Shown here: positions 33,776 through 43,338 of the stretch, in pieces
How positions within the stretch are numbered: position 1 is the stretch's first letter
How the letters are laid out: each line of letters opens with the position of its first letter
Made by a program: the position numbers and the translations under genes
The notes under the pieces: generated by a model
What the model saw: the letters and a program-made list of their open reading frames with translations, nothing else
Database searches by the model: none
Told to the model about the DNA's origin: nothing
Assembly: GCA_023664535.1 (NCBI GenBank)
Contig: JAMPFJ010000012.1
Span: forward strand, 1 to 64,000
Length of the DNA stretch: 64,000 nt
Origin: Bacteroidales bacterium
Lineage (GTDB): Bacteria > Bacillota > Clostridia > Lachnospirales > Lachnospiraceae
Direction of reading: 5' to 3'

Positions 33776-36187
33776 CTATGAGTTGACCTTTAATAATTCG
33801 ATAAAGTCCGCTTCGGAAATTGCCCGGCTGAAAAAGTAGCCCTGCAATATGTCGCAGGTCTGTTCCTGTAGGATTCTCAGCTGTTCAATGGTTTCCACAC
33901 CTTCTGCGATAACGGTAATGCCCAGCTGGTGCGCTAAGTTGATAATTGTTCCGGCAATATAGGTATCGTTTTCATTTTCGCAGATGCCGGCAATGAATGA
34001 TTTGTCAATTTTCAACGTGTTAATCGGAATTTTGGTCAGGTAACTGAAGGAGGAATAGCCGGTACCGAAATCGTCTAAGGCAATATGGATATCCAGCTCC
34101 TTCATCCGGTTAATCAGAGCAAGGTTATGGTCAAAATTCTTCATCAAAACACTTTCGGTCAGCTCGATTTCCAGATAGCGGAGCGGCATTGCCGTTTTTT
34201 CGGGAAGCGCCTCGATGGCGTGGATTAAGCGGTCGCCGCGCAGCTGGGCGGTGGAGACATTTACCGAAATCCGTAACGGCTTGAAACCGGAGTCAATGAG
34301 ACGCTGGTTAAAATTACATGCCTCGACCAGCGCCCATTCGCCCAGCTCGTCAATCAGACCGCATTCCTCCGCAACGGGAATAAATTCATCGGGAGAGACA
34401 AAGCCGACTATCGGGGAGTTTAACCGCATGAGCGCTTCACACCCGATGATTTCCCCGGTAGAGATATCCGCCTGTGGCTGGTAGAGCAGATAAACATCCT
34501 GGTTCTTAATGGCATCGCGTAAAATATCAATTAAATCGTTTCTGCGGTTGACCTCGTCCTCCATCGTCGAATAAAAGAACGTATAACTGTTCTTTCCGGA
34601 GGATTTGGAGGTATACATGGCAATATCCGCATTTTTCATCAGTTCGCTTAACGAAAGCCCGTTCTGCGGAAAAAGTGCGATTCCTGCGCTTATCGTTACA
34701 TGTACGGTTTCGTCGTCTAAAACAAAGGGATGATTGGCGATGGCGACTAAAGAAGAAAGGAATTCTTCCAGCTTTTCCTGGGATTCCACATGATTTCTCA
34801 GGATGACAAACTCATCGCCGCCGTTGCGGGCGAGAATATCATCCTCATCAATATAGGAGGAAAACTGTGCGGCGACTGCCTGAAGAAGAAGGTCGCCGTA
34901 ATCGTGGCCGAGGGTATCGTTGATTGCCTTAAAGCCGTCCAAATCAATAAAAATAACGGCGTGGTTTTGTATGCCGCCTTTGTTTTGGGAAAGAATCTCG
35001 GTTGCATATTTGAAGAATGCCATCCGGTTATACAGGCCGGTCAATCCGTCCGTATAGGCAAGCTTTTCGATATGCGCATAGTTTTGCTTCAATTCATTCT
35101 GGCTGTCCTCCAGCGCTTTTTTGGCTTCCAGCGCATCGCTGTAATTTTGGGAAATAATCTCCATCATCTGGTTGAAATTTTCAGCCAGGGAGGTAAATTC
35201 ATGTTCGCCGGTAAGGGTACAGTGTACATCCAGCTGTCCTTCGGCTGCGCGCTGCATGTTATGGTTCAATTCCACAATCGGCTCAGTATATTTTTCCACG
35301 AGGCTCCGGCTTGTCCGCAGGGAAAAAATGATTACCAGAATAAGAAAAATCAGTAAAATTGCCGGCAGGGTAGAGACAACCTTCGCATAGACAGAGGTAT
35401 CCTGCCGTGCAATATACAGCCAGTGATATTCCGGAATAGAAGCATAACCGTAAATATAAGAAGAGCTTTCAGGATAGGAATCCGCCGGTGCGAAGCCGGG
35501 TTCGGCAGAAACGGGGAATTCCTGACGCTCAATATACTGAAGGAAATGCCCATCCGTTTCCGTAGCGGAGTAGCCGAATAACGGATTCAGATGTTCATCT
35601 AAAATAAAACGGTTGTCGGATAAAAAGGTGTCAAAATAATCTACGGAAATATTTGCCCGGATTAGCCCGACAACCTGTTTTTTTGCCGTGACGGGTGCAA
35701 GGATATCCATAGTATTTTCAGAGAAGCTGGAATTGGCAACTATGGCTGTCTCTTTATAGGAACTGACAGGAGTATCCATGATATCGGACCAGTTCGGTGA
35801 ATCGCCGGTAAATGAGGAAATAACCAGTCTGCCGTCCGCATCATAAAGGTAGTACGCTACGGTACCGTTAAAATTGTCGGAAATCCGGGTAAGGGATTCC
35901 TCGACGCTGTTACCGGCAGAGTCCGACGAAGTGTCGGAGGAACCGGCCTTTCCGGACAGATACTTTTTGACTGAACCGGTATCGGCAAGCCCGGAGATTT
36001 CAAGAAGCTGTGTTTCTAACCGGGAGACAAAACCGCGGCTGTAATCGGCGGCGGCTTTCTTTGCAGTTTCCTTATTGATATCCATGTATTTTGCCGTAGC
36101 GGTAATATAGGCAAATATCGTAGTGAGAGTGATTGGAATCACGGCAATTAACAGAATAGAGCGTTGTAATGTTTTTTTAATTGACAT
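33776..36187 (-). CDS. Membrane GGDEF-EAL c-di-GMP enzyme
   Basis: An 803-residue membrane protein that should make and/or break cyclic di-GMP. A helix at 8-30, an extracytoplasmic Cache-like sensor to about 270, a second helix (P-A-I-L-L-I-F-L-I-L-V-I-I-F) and HAMP lead to the GGDEF domain. Its R-N-G-G-D-E-F motif is intact, but the inhibitory RxxD site is D-E-D-D, so product inhibition is probably lost. The EAL domain keeps C-E-A-L-M-R, E-L-T-E-S, D-D-F-G-T-G-Y-S-S and A-E-G-V-E-T, indicating active phosphodiesterase. It is divergent from a CheX/CheY pair with MshEN-like repeats. Confidence 0.92.
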   Translation of the reverse strand: MSIKKTLQRSILLIAVIPITLTTIFAYITATAKYMDINKETAKKAAADYSRGFVSRLETQLLEISGLADTGSVKKYLSGKAGSSDTSSDSAGNSVEESLTRISDNFNGTVAYYLYDADGRLVISSFTGDSPNWSDIMDTPVSSYKETAIVANSSFSENTMDILAPVTAKKQVVGLIRANISVDYFDTFLSDNRFILDEHLNPLFGYSATETDGHFLQYIERQEFPVSAEPGFAPADSYPESSSYIYGYASIPEYHWLYIARQDTSVYAKVVSTLPAILLIFLILVIIFSLRTSRSLVEKYTEPIVELNHNMQRAAEGQLDVHCTLTGEHEFTSLAENFNQMMEIISQNYSDALEAKKALEDSQNELKQNYAHIEKLAYTDGLTGLYNRMAFFKYATEILSQNKGGIQNHAVIFIDLDGFKAINDTLGHDYGDLLLQAVAAQFSSYIDEDDILARNGGDEFVILRNHVESQEKLEEFLSSLVAIANHPFVLDDETVHVTISAGIALFPQNGLSLSELMKNADIAMYTSKSSGKNSYTFFYSTMEDEVNRRNDLIDILRDAIKNQDVYLLYQPQADISTGEIIGCEALMRLNSPIVGFVSPDEFIPVAEECGLIDELGEWALVEACNFNQRLIDSGFKPLRISVNVSTAQLRGDRLIHAIEALPEKTAMPLRYLEIELTESVLMKNFDHNLALINRMKELDIHIALDDFGTGYSSFSYLTKIPINTLKIDKSFIAGICENENDTYIAGTIINLAHQLGITVIAEGVETIEQLRILQEQTCDILQGYFFSRAISEADFIELLKVNS

Positions 36188-36231
36188 GACGGATAATCCT
36201 TTCTTACAGCTTTTGTATTTCTATAAGAAAG

Positions 36232-36260
36232 ATTATAAAGAATAATAAAAAATTATTCAA
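36232..36260 (-). promoter_or_regulatory. Promoter of GGDEF-EAL gene
   Basis: On the minus strand TTGAAT and TATAAT are separated by 17 bases, about 45 bases before the start codon. Confidence 0.7.
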
Positions 36261-36311
36261 TTCCTATCTTGAATTTTTTGTGAAGAAATAGAGAAACAGC
36301 GTGGAAATAAA

Positions 36312-36341
36312 TTGCTTTTTTCCGGTAAGGTGTGCTATAAT
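36312..36341 (+). promoter_or_regulatory. Promoter of CheX-like/CheY genes
   Basis: TTGCTT and TATAAT with 18-base spacing and an extended TG before the -10, about 78 bases before the CheX-like start. It is back to back with the GGDEF-EAL promoter. Confidence 0.65.
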
Positions 36342-36418
36342 GGATTCGGTAAATAAGGAAACAGCAGGATGCAGATTATATACAGGATTTGCGTAATATT
36401 TTACATAAGGGGGCAGTT

Positions 36419-37324
36419 ATGTTCGGAGTATATTTTGGAAAATATCTGGAGGATAAAGGGATTATTACCAATGAGCAGTATAATTCCATTATTTCAGATG
36501 AGGGCAGCACGAGGGTAAAGATGGGACTGTTAGCTGTGGAGACCGGTTATATGACCACCGCTCAGGCGGAGGAGGTAAACCAGCTTCAGCAGATGCAGGA
36601 CAGAAGATTTGGCGATATAGCTGTCGAGAAGGGTTATCTGACGGACGAACAGGTGGGAAATCTGTTGCAGAAGCAGGGTGACGAGTACCTTTTGTTTGTG
36701 CAGGCATTAGTGGAGAAGAATATTCTGTCGCTGGAAGAGATTCAAAAGGAAATCAATGCTTATAAGAAAGCAGGCGGATTTACTGCGCTGGATATCGAGG
36801 CGCTTAAGAGCGGTGATGTGGACAGAATTGTTCCGATATTTATCCGGGACGATAATGTTCTTCCCGTAGTAAAGGATTACATTGCACTGGTTGCCAGAAA
36901 TATTGTACGGTTTGTTGACCGTCATTTCCGGATGGAAAAGGTTGAGAGAATCGATGAGTGTACAAACGCATATGTGGCAGCGCAGGAGTTGGACGGAGAT
37001 TATAGAATGTTCAGCGGTTTTTGCGGGGACAGTCCGGGGCTTAAGCTGATTGCGGAGGGATATGCAGGAGAAGAGATGGAGGAAGGTCCCGAACAGATTT
37101 TAGATATTCTGGATGCTGCCTGTGAATTTCTTAATTGCAGCAACGGTCTTTTTGCATCGAAATTAAGCCATGAGGATGTTGATTTGGATATGATGCCGCC
37201 GTTGATGAAGGAAGAGGTGACAACAATCCGGTCTGACGGAAATATGTTCAGAGTTCCCCTGTATATTAAGAACCAGCAGGTGAATTTCATTATATGTATA
37301 GCATCAAAGTGGAATATTATTTAA
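36419..37324 (+). CDS. CheX-like phosphatase with MshEN-like repeats
   Basis: A 301-residue cytosolic protein. The C-terminal domain has the CheC/CheX phosphatase signature E-x-x-N-x-x-x-G (Glu236, Asn239, Gly243), which in characterised relatives dephosphorylates CheY-P. The N-terminal 115 residues hold up to four short helical repeats. Two of them fit the R-[LF]-G-x-x-x-[VL]-x-x-G-x-[LM]-[TS]-x-x-x-[LVA]-x-x-L-x-x-Q pattern of MshEN c-di-GMP-binding repeats: 34-60 (K-M-G-L-L-A-V-E-T-G-Y-M) and 63-86 (R-F-G-D-I-A-V-E-K-G-Y-L). A CheY gene follows 87 bases later and a c-di-GMP enzyme is divergent. The ATG at 36419 follows AAGGGGG. Confidence 0.75.
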   Translation: MFGVYFGKYLEDKGIITNEQYNSIISDEGSTRVKMGLLAVETGYMTTAQAEEVNQLQQMQDRRFGDIAVEKGYLTDEQVGNLLQKQGDEYLLFVQALVEKNILSLEEIQKEINAYKKAGGFTALDIEALKSGDVDRIVPIFIRDDNVLPVVKDYIALVARNIVRFVDRHFRMEKVERIDECTNAYVAAQELDGDYRMFSGFCGDSPGLKLIAEGYAGEEMEEGPEQILDILDAACEFLNCSNGLFASKLSHEDVDLDMMPPLMKEEVTTIRSDGNMFRVPLYIKNQQVNFIICIASKWNII

Positions 37325-37411
37325 TCTAAGGGACAGCCGAAGGACAGACGGGCTGGCTGAGAAGATGAGCGTTTCCCATAATAGAAAGAAGGATAAATGA
37401 GGTATGCGGAT

Positions 37412-37771
37412 ATGGCAAAGATTTTAATTGTGGATGACTCCAGGACATCTAGGAAGATTTTGAAAGGAATTTTGGAAAATGCCGGTTATGAGATAATCGG
37501 TGAAGCGACCAACGGACAGGAAGGTTATGACAAATATGTGGAGTTGAAACCGGATGCTGTTACAATGGATATTACAATGCCCGTCCTGGACGGAATAGAG
37601 GCATTAAAAAAGATTAAAGGGGATTATCCGGAGGCGAAGATAATTATGGTTACTGCCGCCGGACAGAAAACCAAGATGGTGGAAGCGGTACAGAGCGGCG
37701 CCAATGAATTTGTATCCAAGCCCTTTGACCCGGAGCAGTTAAAACGGATAATTGATAAGGTTGTTCAATAG
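37412..37771 (+). CDS. cheY: CheY-like response regulator
   Basis: A single-domain receiver of 119 residues, the output of chemotaxis signalling at the flagellar switch in typical systems. Visible are the acidic pocket (I-V-D-D-S), phospho-acceptor Asp53 in T-M-D-I-T-M-P, the Thr/Ala switch (M-V-T-A-A) and K-P-F. The sequence G-Y-E-I-I-G-E-A-T-N-G is typical of Firmicute CheY. The usual M-A-K-I-L start (37412) is preferred to 37397 although both have plausible sites. It follows the CheX-like gene, its likely phosphatase. Since no other che or flagellar genes are near, it could act in a non-motility pathway. Confidence 0.9.
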   Translation: MAKILIVDDSRTSRKILKGILENAGYEIIGEATNGQEGYDKYVELKPDAVTMDITMPVLDGIEALKKIKGDYPEAKIIMVTAAGQKTKMVEAVQSGANEFVSKPFDPEQLKRIIDKVVQ

Positions 37772-37779
37772 GAAAAGAG

Positions 37780-37834
37780 AAGTCTTTTGCTACAGGAATA
37801 TCTATTATGGTATACCTGTTCAAAAGGCTTTTTT
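37780..37834 (+). terminator. Terminator after cheY
   Basis: AAGTCTTTTG and CAAAAGGCTT form the outer stem, ACAGG/CCTGT the inner one; TTTTTTC follows. Confidence 0.75.
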
Positions 37835-37859
37835 CTTTGGAAAAAGGGAAGCAGAATAT

Positions 37860-37888
37860 TTGACTTCACCTGCAAGTTATTATATAGT
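37860..37888 (+). promoter_or_regulatory. Promoter of purL
   Basis: TTGACT and TATAGT spaced by 17 bases, about 50 bases before the purL start. No purine riboswitch was seen in the short leader. Confidence 0.75.
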
Positions 37889-37938
37889 AATAGCATGTAT
37901 GTTTTACAATATTATGTGACAATTCACAGGAGGATGTT

Positions 37939-40900
37939 ATGAGTAAGGTTAAGAGAGTATATGTTGAAAAAAAGCCCGAATATGCAGTGAAAGCAAAGGA
38001 GCTGTTTAATGAGCTGACCGAATATTTGGACTTGACGATTGATAAGGTCAGAGTGCTGATTCGCTATGATGTGGAGAATGTTTCGGATGAAACTTATGAA
38101 AAGGCACGAAAAACTGTATTTTCTGAACCACCGGTGGATTTGGTATATGAAACAACTTTTCCGAAAAAAGAAAACGATTATATCTTTTCTGTGGAAGCAT
38201 TACCAGGTCAGTTTGACCAAAGAGCGGATTCTGCGGAGCAATGCGTAAAGCTGTTGAATGAGAAGGAGGAAGCGGTTATCCGTTGTGCGGTAACTTATGT
38301 GATTACCGGAAATCTTTCTGAAGAGGAATTTGCAAAAATAAAGGCATACTGCATCAATCCCGTGGATTCCAGAGAGACTGACGACGAGCAGATTCCGGAG
38401 ACATTGATTCAGCAGTTTGAGGAGCCGGCGGATGTGGAAATTTTCGACGGGTTTAAGGATATGGCGGAGGACAAGCTTCAGAGTCTGTATGATTCACTGG
38501 GACTTGCCATGACCTTTAAGGATTTCCTGCATATACAGAATTATTTCCGGCATGAAGAAAACAGGGACCCGTCAGTGACGGAAATCCGTGTGCTGGATAC
38601 CTATTGGTCCGACCATTGCCGGCATACGACCTTTGCGACAGAACTGACCAACGTGACGTTTGAAGAGGGATATTATAAGAAACCGATAGAGGATGCCTAT
38701 AACCGGTATCTGGCGGACAGAGAGGTGTTATATAAAGACCGCAGGGACAAATTTGTATGTCTGATGGACATTGCCCTGATGGCAATGAAGAAGCTCAGGG
38801 CGGAGGGCAGGCTTCAGGAGATGGAGGTATCGGATGAAATCAATGCCTGCTCCATCGAGGTTCCGGTTACCATTGACGGAGAAGAGGTTACCTATTTAAT
38901 CCAGTTTAAGAATGAGACCCATAACCACCCGACGGAGATTGAACCCTTTGGTGGTGCGGCAACCTGCCTCGGCGGCTGTATCAGAGACCCGTTGTCCGGA
39001 CGTGCCTATGTCTATCAGGCAATGCGGGTAACCGGTGCGGCAGACCCGACGAAGCCTCTGGGTGAGACGTTAGAGGGCAAGCTTCCCCAGAGAAAGCTGG
39101 TGACGACGGCGGCACACGGATACAGCTCCTACGGTAATCAGATTGGTTTGGCTACCGGTCTGGTGAACGAGGTATATCATCCGAATTATGTGGCAAAGCG
39201 TATGGAAATCGGTGCGGTTGTTGCGGCGGCGCCGAAAAAGAATGTAAAACGGTTAACCTCAGAACCGGGAAATGTCATCATTTTAATCGGCGGAAGAACC
39301 GGACGTGATGGCATTGGCGGTGCGACAGGAAGCTCCAAAAAGCATACCACCAAATCTATTGATACCTGCGGCTCCGAGGTGCAGAAAGGAAATCCGCCCA
39401 CGGAGAGAAAGATTCAGCGGTTATTCCGAAGAGAAGAGGCTGCCGGAATTATCCGTAAATGTAATGATTTTGGCGCAGGCGGCGTCAGTGTGGCAATCGG
39501 CGAGCTGGCGGACGGACTGATTATTGACCTGGATAAGGTGCCAAAGAAATATGCGGGGCTTGACGGTACGGAAATTGCGATTTCCGAGTCCCAGGAGAGA
39601 ATGGCGGTTGTGGTAGACAAAGAAAATGTCGCAAAGATGTTAGGCTTTTGTGAGGAAGAGAATCTGGAGGCTGTCGTTGTGGCGGAGGTGACAAAGAGCC
39701 CGCGTCTGGTGATGTCATGGAGAGGCAAAGAGATTGTAAATATTGCCAGAAGCTTTATTGATACCAACGGCGCCCATCAGGAAAGCGATGTAACGGTTTC
39801 CATGCCGGATGAGGCAAAGGATTATTTTAAGGAGAATACCGATTTCTCCGATGTAAAGAAAGCATGGCTGGATACGTTAAGCGATTTGAATGTATGCTCG
39901 CAAAAAGGTCTGGTGGAGATGTTTGACAGCTCCATCGGTGCGGGAACTGTGGTTATGCCCTACGGCGGAAAATATCAGTTATCCCCGACGCAGACAATGA
40001 TTGCAAAGCTGCCTCTGGACAAGGGGAAATGTGATACGGTAACCATGATGTCTTACGGCCTTGACCCGTTTCTGCTTAGCTGGTCGCCATACCATGGTGC
40101 AATTTATGCGGTTGTACATTCTGTGGCGAAGATTGCAGCCTCCGGCGGAGACTGGAAAAATATTTACTTTACTTTTCAGGAATATTTCAAGCGGCTGGGA
40201 AATGATGCCGGACGCTGGGGAGAGCCCATGGCGGCGCTGCTTGGCGCATATTGTGCGCAGATGGGCTTCGGTCTTGCTTCCATTGGCGGCAAGGACTCTA
40301 TGTCGGGCTCCTTTAACGATATTGACGTACCGCCGACGCTTTGTTCCTTTGCTATTGATGTGGCAAAGACGGGTGATGTGGTAACACCGGAATTTAAGGG
40401 TGCAGGAAATGTCATTGTTGAAATTGGGATTGAGCGGGATGCCTATGGATGTCCTGATTATGAAGAACTGAAGAAAACCTATTCCGCACTGTATGCGGAT
40501 ATGCAGGCAGGGAAGATTTTATCCGCATATGCCGTGGGCTTTGGCGGTATTGTGGAGGCGGTGTCCAAAATGGGCTTCGGCAACGGAATTGGAGCGGCGA
40601 TTGATTCCTCCGTGCCTGTGGGGAAAATGTGGAAAAAGGATTACGGTGCAATTATCTGTGAGGTAAGGGAAGCCGATGCAGACAGCCTGGCCGTTCCGGC
40701 GGTATCCATTGGACGGACAACGGCGGAGGGGACTTTCCGTTATCAGAATACGGAGATTACGATGAAGGAAGCTGTCGGGGCATGGACGGGAACGCTGGAA
40801 AGAGTATTCCCTACCTCTTCCGATGTAAAGCAGGAAGCGGTACGGGAAGATATTTACCATACCTCGGATATCTATGTATGTAAGCATAAGGTGGCAAAAC

Positions 40901-41694
40901 CAAAGGTATTTATTCCGGTATTTCCGGGAACAAACTGCGAGTATGATTCCGCAAAAGCCTTTGTCCGTGCAGGTGCCGAGGTGGAGACTGTCGTATTTAA
41001 GAATATGACGGAAAGAAATATTCTGGATTCAGTGGACGCCTTTGCAAGGGCGATTAGCCAGGCGCAGATTATCATGTTGCCGGGTGGATTCTCTGCGGGT
41101 GACGAGCCGGAGGGGTCGGCAAAATTCTTTGCTACGGCATTTCGTAATGCAAAGCTGAAGGATGAGATTATGAAGCTTCTTGAGGAAAGGGACGGTCTTG
41201 CGCTGGGAATTTGTAACGGTTTTCAGGCGTTGATTAAGCTCGGGCTTGTACCATACGGCAGGATTACTTCACAAAAAGAGGATTCTCCGACATTGACCAT
41301 GAACAGTATAGGGCGGCATCAGTCCAAAATGGTCTATACCAAAATTGTGACCAATAAGAGTCCGTGGCTGCAAAAGGCTGTTCCCGGCGGAGTGTATACG
41401 GTGCCGATTTCCCACGGTGAGGGACGTTTTGTGGCAGGGAAGGAATGGATTGATAAATTGTTTGCAAACGGTCAGGTTGCAACCCAGTATGTGGATGTTG
41501 ACGGTAATCCGACAATGGACGAGAATTACAATGTAAACGGTTCTTACGCAGCGATTGAGGGAATTACCAGTCCCGACGGCCGGATTCTTGGTAAGATGGC
41601 GCATTCGGAGCGGCGAGACGATTCGGTGGCGGTTAACATTTATGGCGACCAGAATCAGTTGATTTTTGAATCCGGCGTAGAATATTTTCAATAG
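37939..41694 (+). CDS. purL: Phosphoribosylformylglycinamidine synthase (single chain)
   Basis: PurL converts FGAR, glutamine and ATP to FGAM in purine synthesis. This is the long single-chain form (1251 residues) that joins the synthase and glutaminase, instead of the split PurS-PurQ-PurL of Bacilli. Landmarks are D-T-Y-W-S-D-H-C-R-H-T-T-F, F-K-N-E-T-H-N-H-P-T-E-I-E-P-F-G-G-A-A-T-C-L-G-G-C-I-R-D, and a C-terminal class I glutaminase with P-G-G-F-S-A-G-D-E and nucleophile Cys in L-G-I-C-N-G-F-Q-A-L. AGGAGG precedes the ATG. It has its own promoter; other pur genes are not in the window. Confidence 0.96.
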   Translation: MSKVKRVYVEKKPEYAVKAKELFNELTEYLDLTIDKVRVLIRYDVENVSDETYEKARKTVFSEPPVDLVYETTFPKKENDYIFSVEALPGQFDQRADSAEQCVKLLNEKEEAVIRCAVTYVITGNLSEEEFAKIKAYCINPVDSRETDDEQIPETLIQQFEEPADVEIFDGFKDMAEDKLQSLYDSLGLAMTFKDFLHIQNYFRHEENRDPSVTEIRVLDTYWSDHCRHTTFATELTNVTFEEGYYKKPIEDAYNRYLADREVLYKDRRDKFVCLMDIALMAMKKLRAEGRLQEMEVSDEINACSIEVPVTIDGEEVTYLIQFKNETHNHPTEIEPFGGAATCLGGCIRDPLSGRAYVYQAMRVTGAADPTKPLGETLEGKLPQRKLVTTAAHGYSSYGNQIGLATGLVNEVYHPNYVAKRMEIGAVVAAAPKKNVKRLTSEPGNVIILIGGRTGRDGIGGATGSSKKHTTKSIDTCGSEVQKGNPPTERKIQRLFRREEAAGIIRKCNDFGAGGVSVAIGELADGLIIDLDKVPKKYAGLDGTEIAISESQERMAVVVDKENVAKMLGFCEEENLEAVVVAEVTKSPRLVMSWRGKEIVNIARSFIDTNGAHQESDVTVSMPDEAKDYFKENTDFSDVKKAWLDTLSDLNVCSQKGLVEMFDSSIGAGTVVMPYGGKYQLSPTQTMIAKLPLDKGKCDTVTMMSYGLDPFLLSWSPYHGAIYAVVHSVAKIAASGGDWKNIYFTFQEYFKRLGNDAGRWGEPMAALLGAYCAQMGFGLASIGGKDSMSGSFNDIDVPPTLCSFAIDVAKTGDVVTPEFKGAGNVIVEIGIERDAYGCPDYEELKKTYSALYADMQAGKILSAYAVGFGGIVEAVSKMGFGNGIGAAIDSSVPVGKMWKKDYGAIICEVREADADSLAVPAVSIGRTTAEGTFRYQNTEITMKEAVGAWTGTLERVFPTSSDVKQEAVREDIYHTSDIYVCKHKVAKPKVFIPVFPGTNCEYDSAKAFVRAGAEVETVVFKNMTERNILDSVDAFARAISQAQIIMLPGGFSAGDEPEGSAKFFATAFRNAKLKDEIMKLLEERDGLALGICNGFQALIKLGLVPYGRITSQKEDSPTLTMNSIGRHQSKMVYTKIVTNKSPWLQKAVPGGVYTVPISHGEGRFVAGKEWIDKLFANGQVATQYVDVDGNPTMDENYNVNGSYAAIEGITSPDGRILGKMAHSERRDDSVAVNIYGDQNQLIFESGVEYFQ

Positions 41695-41709
41695 CGGGCT
41701 GTCTGAACA

Positions 41710-41790
41710 GGTAATTGCGAAGTCCGTTATATAATATAGACTATTGTCTATATTGTACAACTGGGTAAAATAAGTAGTTTCGCAATCACC
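41710..41790. repeat. Nested inverted repeat between purL and nnr
   Basis: Outer arms GGTAATTGCGAA (41710-41721) and TTCGCAATCACC (41779-41790) enclose an inner perfect hairpin ATATAGAC/GTCTATAT (41734-41753). There is no T run, so it is not an ordinary terminator. It also contains a possible promoter (TTGTCT, 16 bases, TAAAAT at 41744-41771) for the next gene. Confidence 0.55.
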
Positions 41791-41820
41791 GTTCTATCTA
41801 AAGAAAAAGGGGAGGGTTTT

Positions 41821-43305
41821 ATGCAGTATATTGTGACAAAAAAGGAAATGCAGGAGGTAGATGCCTATACCATTAACAGGATGGGGATTCCGGCGGCAGT
41901 GTTGATGGAGCGCGCAGCGATACAGGTGGCAGACGAAGTCGAAGGGCTCAATGCAAAGAAGGGAAGAATATTGATTGTTGTGGAAGGCGGCAGCAACGGA
42001 GGAGACGGTCTTGCCGCAGCAAGGATATTGTTAGAGCGGGGACATCTGGTGGACGTTTATTATATCGGTGGATTGAAAAAAATGTCGGAAGCATTTCATC
42101 TGCAGAAGAACATTTTGTACCGCATGGGCATCCGGCTGCGAAAAACGATTCCCAATAAGGAATACAGCGTGATAGTGGACGGGATTTTCGGTGTGGGACT
42201 TTCCCGGAAGGTGGAAGGGGTGCAGAAGAAAACCATCGAGGTCTTAAACCAGATGGACGCCGTTAAGGTTGCCATTGATATTCCTTCCGGAATCGATGCG
42301 ACTACAGGAGAGATACTGGGAGTGGCATTTCGTGCGGATTACACGGTAACGTTCGGACTGAAAAAGCTGGGAATGTTTTTTTCTGACGGGATTGATTACT
42401 GCGGAAAGATTATCTGCCGGGATATCGGTTTTCCGGAAAAAGCGATACAGCAGGTAAAGCCGCAGATATACGCCTATGACAGTACGGATATGGACAGGCT
42501 GCCAAAGCGTATAGATAATTCCAATAAGGGAACCTACGGAAAGGTTGCGGTAATTGCAGGCAGCAAAAATATGTCCGGAGCAGCATTTCTTTGCGGGAAG
42601 GCGGCATATTCTGCCGGTACCGGACTGGTAAAAATATATACCCACGAAAGCAACCGGACAATTATTCAGTCACAGCTTCCGGAGGCGGTGATGATGACCT
42701 ATCGTGACTACGAGGGGGCACTTTCCTGTATTGAGGACGCCATGAAATGGGCGACGGTAATCGTGGTGGGACCCGGACTTGGCGTGGATACGACCTCGGA
42801 GCGAATGCTTTATGAGCTGTTAATGAATGCAGAGGTACCCATGGTGCTGGATGCGGACGCCTTAAATATATTGTCCAATAATATTGAGCTGCTGGCGACA
42901 TCATCCGTTCCGGTAATTATGACGCCACACATGGTGGAAATGAGCAGGCTGATTGGGAAGACGGTGGCGGAGATAGCGGCAAACCGGTTTGAAACCGCAA
43001 AACAGTTTGCAAAAAAATTACAGGTGACGATTGTGCTTAAGGATGCAAAGTCCATTGTGACAAACGGCGGGGAACAGACCTACATGAATCTGGCGGGAAA
43101 CAACGGGATGTCTACCGGAGGAGCCGGGGACGTGCTTTCCGGTATTATCGCAGGGATGCTTGCCGGAGGGCTTTGCCTTGAGGAGGCTGCCAGAATGGGA
43201 ACTTATGTGCATTGCCTGGCGGGAGATATTGCGGCGGAAAAGAAAGGCGTATATGCCATGCTGGCTTCGGATATTCTTGCCAGCCTGGGTGAAGTGATGA
43301 GATAG
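41821..43305 (+). CDS. nnr: Bifunctional NAD(P)HX repair enzyme (epimerase/dehydratase)
   Basis: This enzyme repairs damaged NAD(P)H hydrates: the N-terminal YjeF domain epimerises them and the C-terminal kinase-like domain dehydrates them using ADP. The 494-residue length fits the fused form. The epimerase half (about 1-215) shows N-G-G-D-G-L-A-A-A-R and D-G-I-F-G-V-G-L. The dehydratase half shows G-S-K-N-M-S-G-A-A, V-V-G-P-G-L-G, V-L-D-A-D-A-L-N and G-N-N-G-M-S-T-G-G-A-G-D-V-L-S-G. GGAGGG precedes the ATG. It is followed closely by alr, a pairing common in Clostridia. Confidence 0.94.
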   Translation: MQYIVTKKEMQEVDAYTINRMGIPAAVLMERAAIQVADEVEGLNAKKGRILIVVEGGSNGGDGLAAARILLERGHLVDVYYIGGLKKMSEAFHLQKNILYRMGIRLRKTIPNKEYSVIVDGIFGVGLSRKVEGVQKKTIEVLNQMDAVKVAIDIPSGIDATTGEILGVAFRADYTVTFGLKKLGMFFSDGIDYCGKIICRDIGFPEKAIQQVKPQIYAYDSTDMDRLPKRIDNSNKGTYGKVAVIAGSKNMSGAAFLCGKAAYSAGTGLVKIYTHESNRTIIQSQLPEAVMMTYRDYEGALSCIEDAMKWATVIVVGPGLGVDTTSERMLYELLMNAEVPMVLDADALNILSNNIELLATSSVPVIMTPHMVEMSRLIGKTVAEIAANRFETAKQFAKKLQVTIVLKDAKSIVTNGGEQTYMNLAGNNGMSTGGAGDVLSGIIAGMLAGGLCLEEAARMGTYVHCLAGDIAAEKKGVYAMLASDILASLGEVMR

Positions 43306-43338
43306 CGTGTGCGTTCCGGTGTGTGAGGAGTAGGAAGA

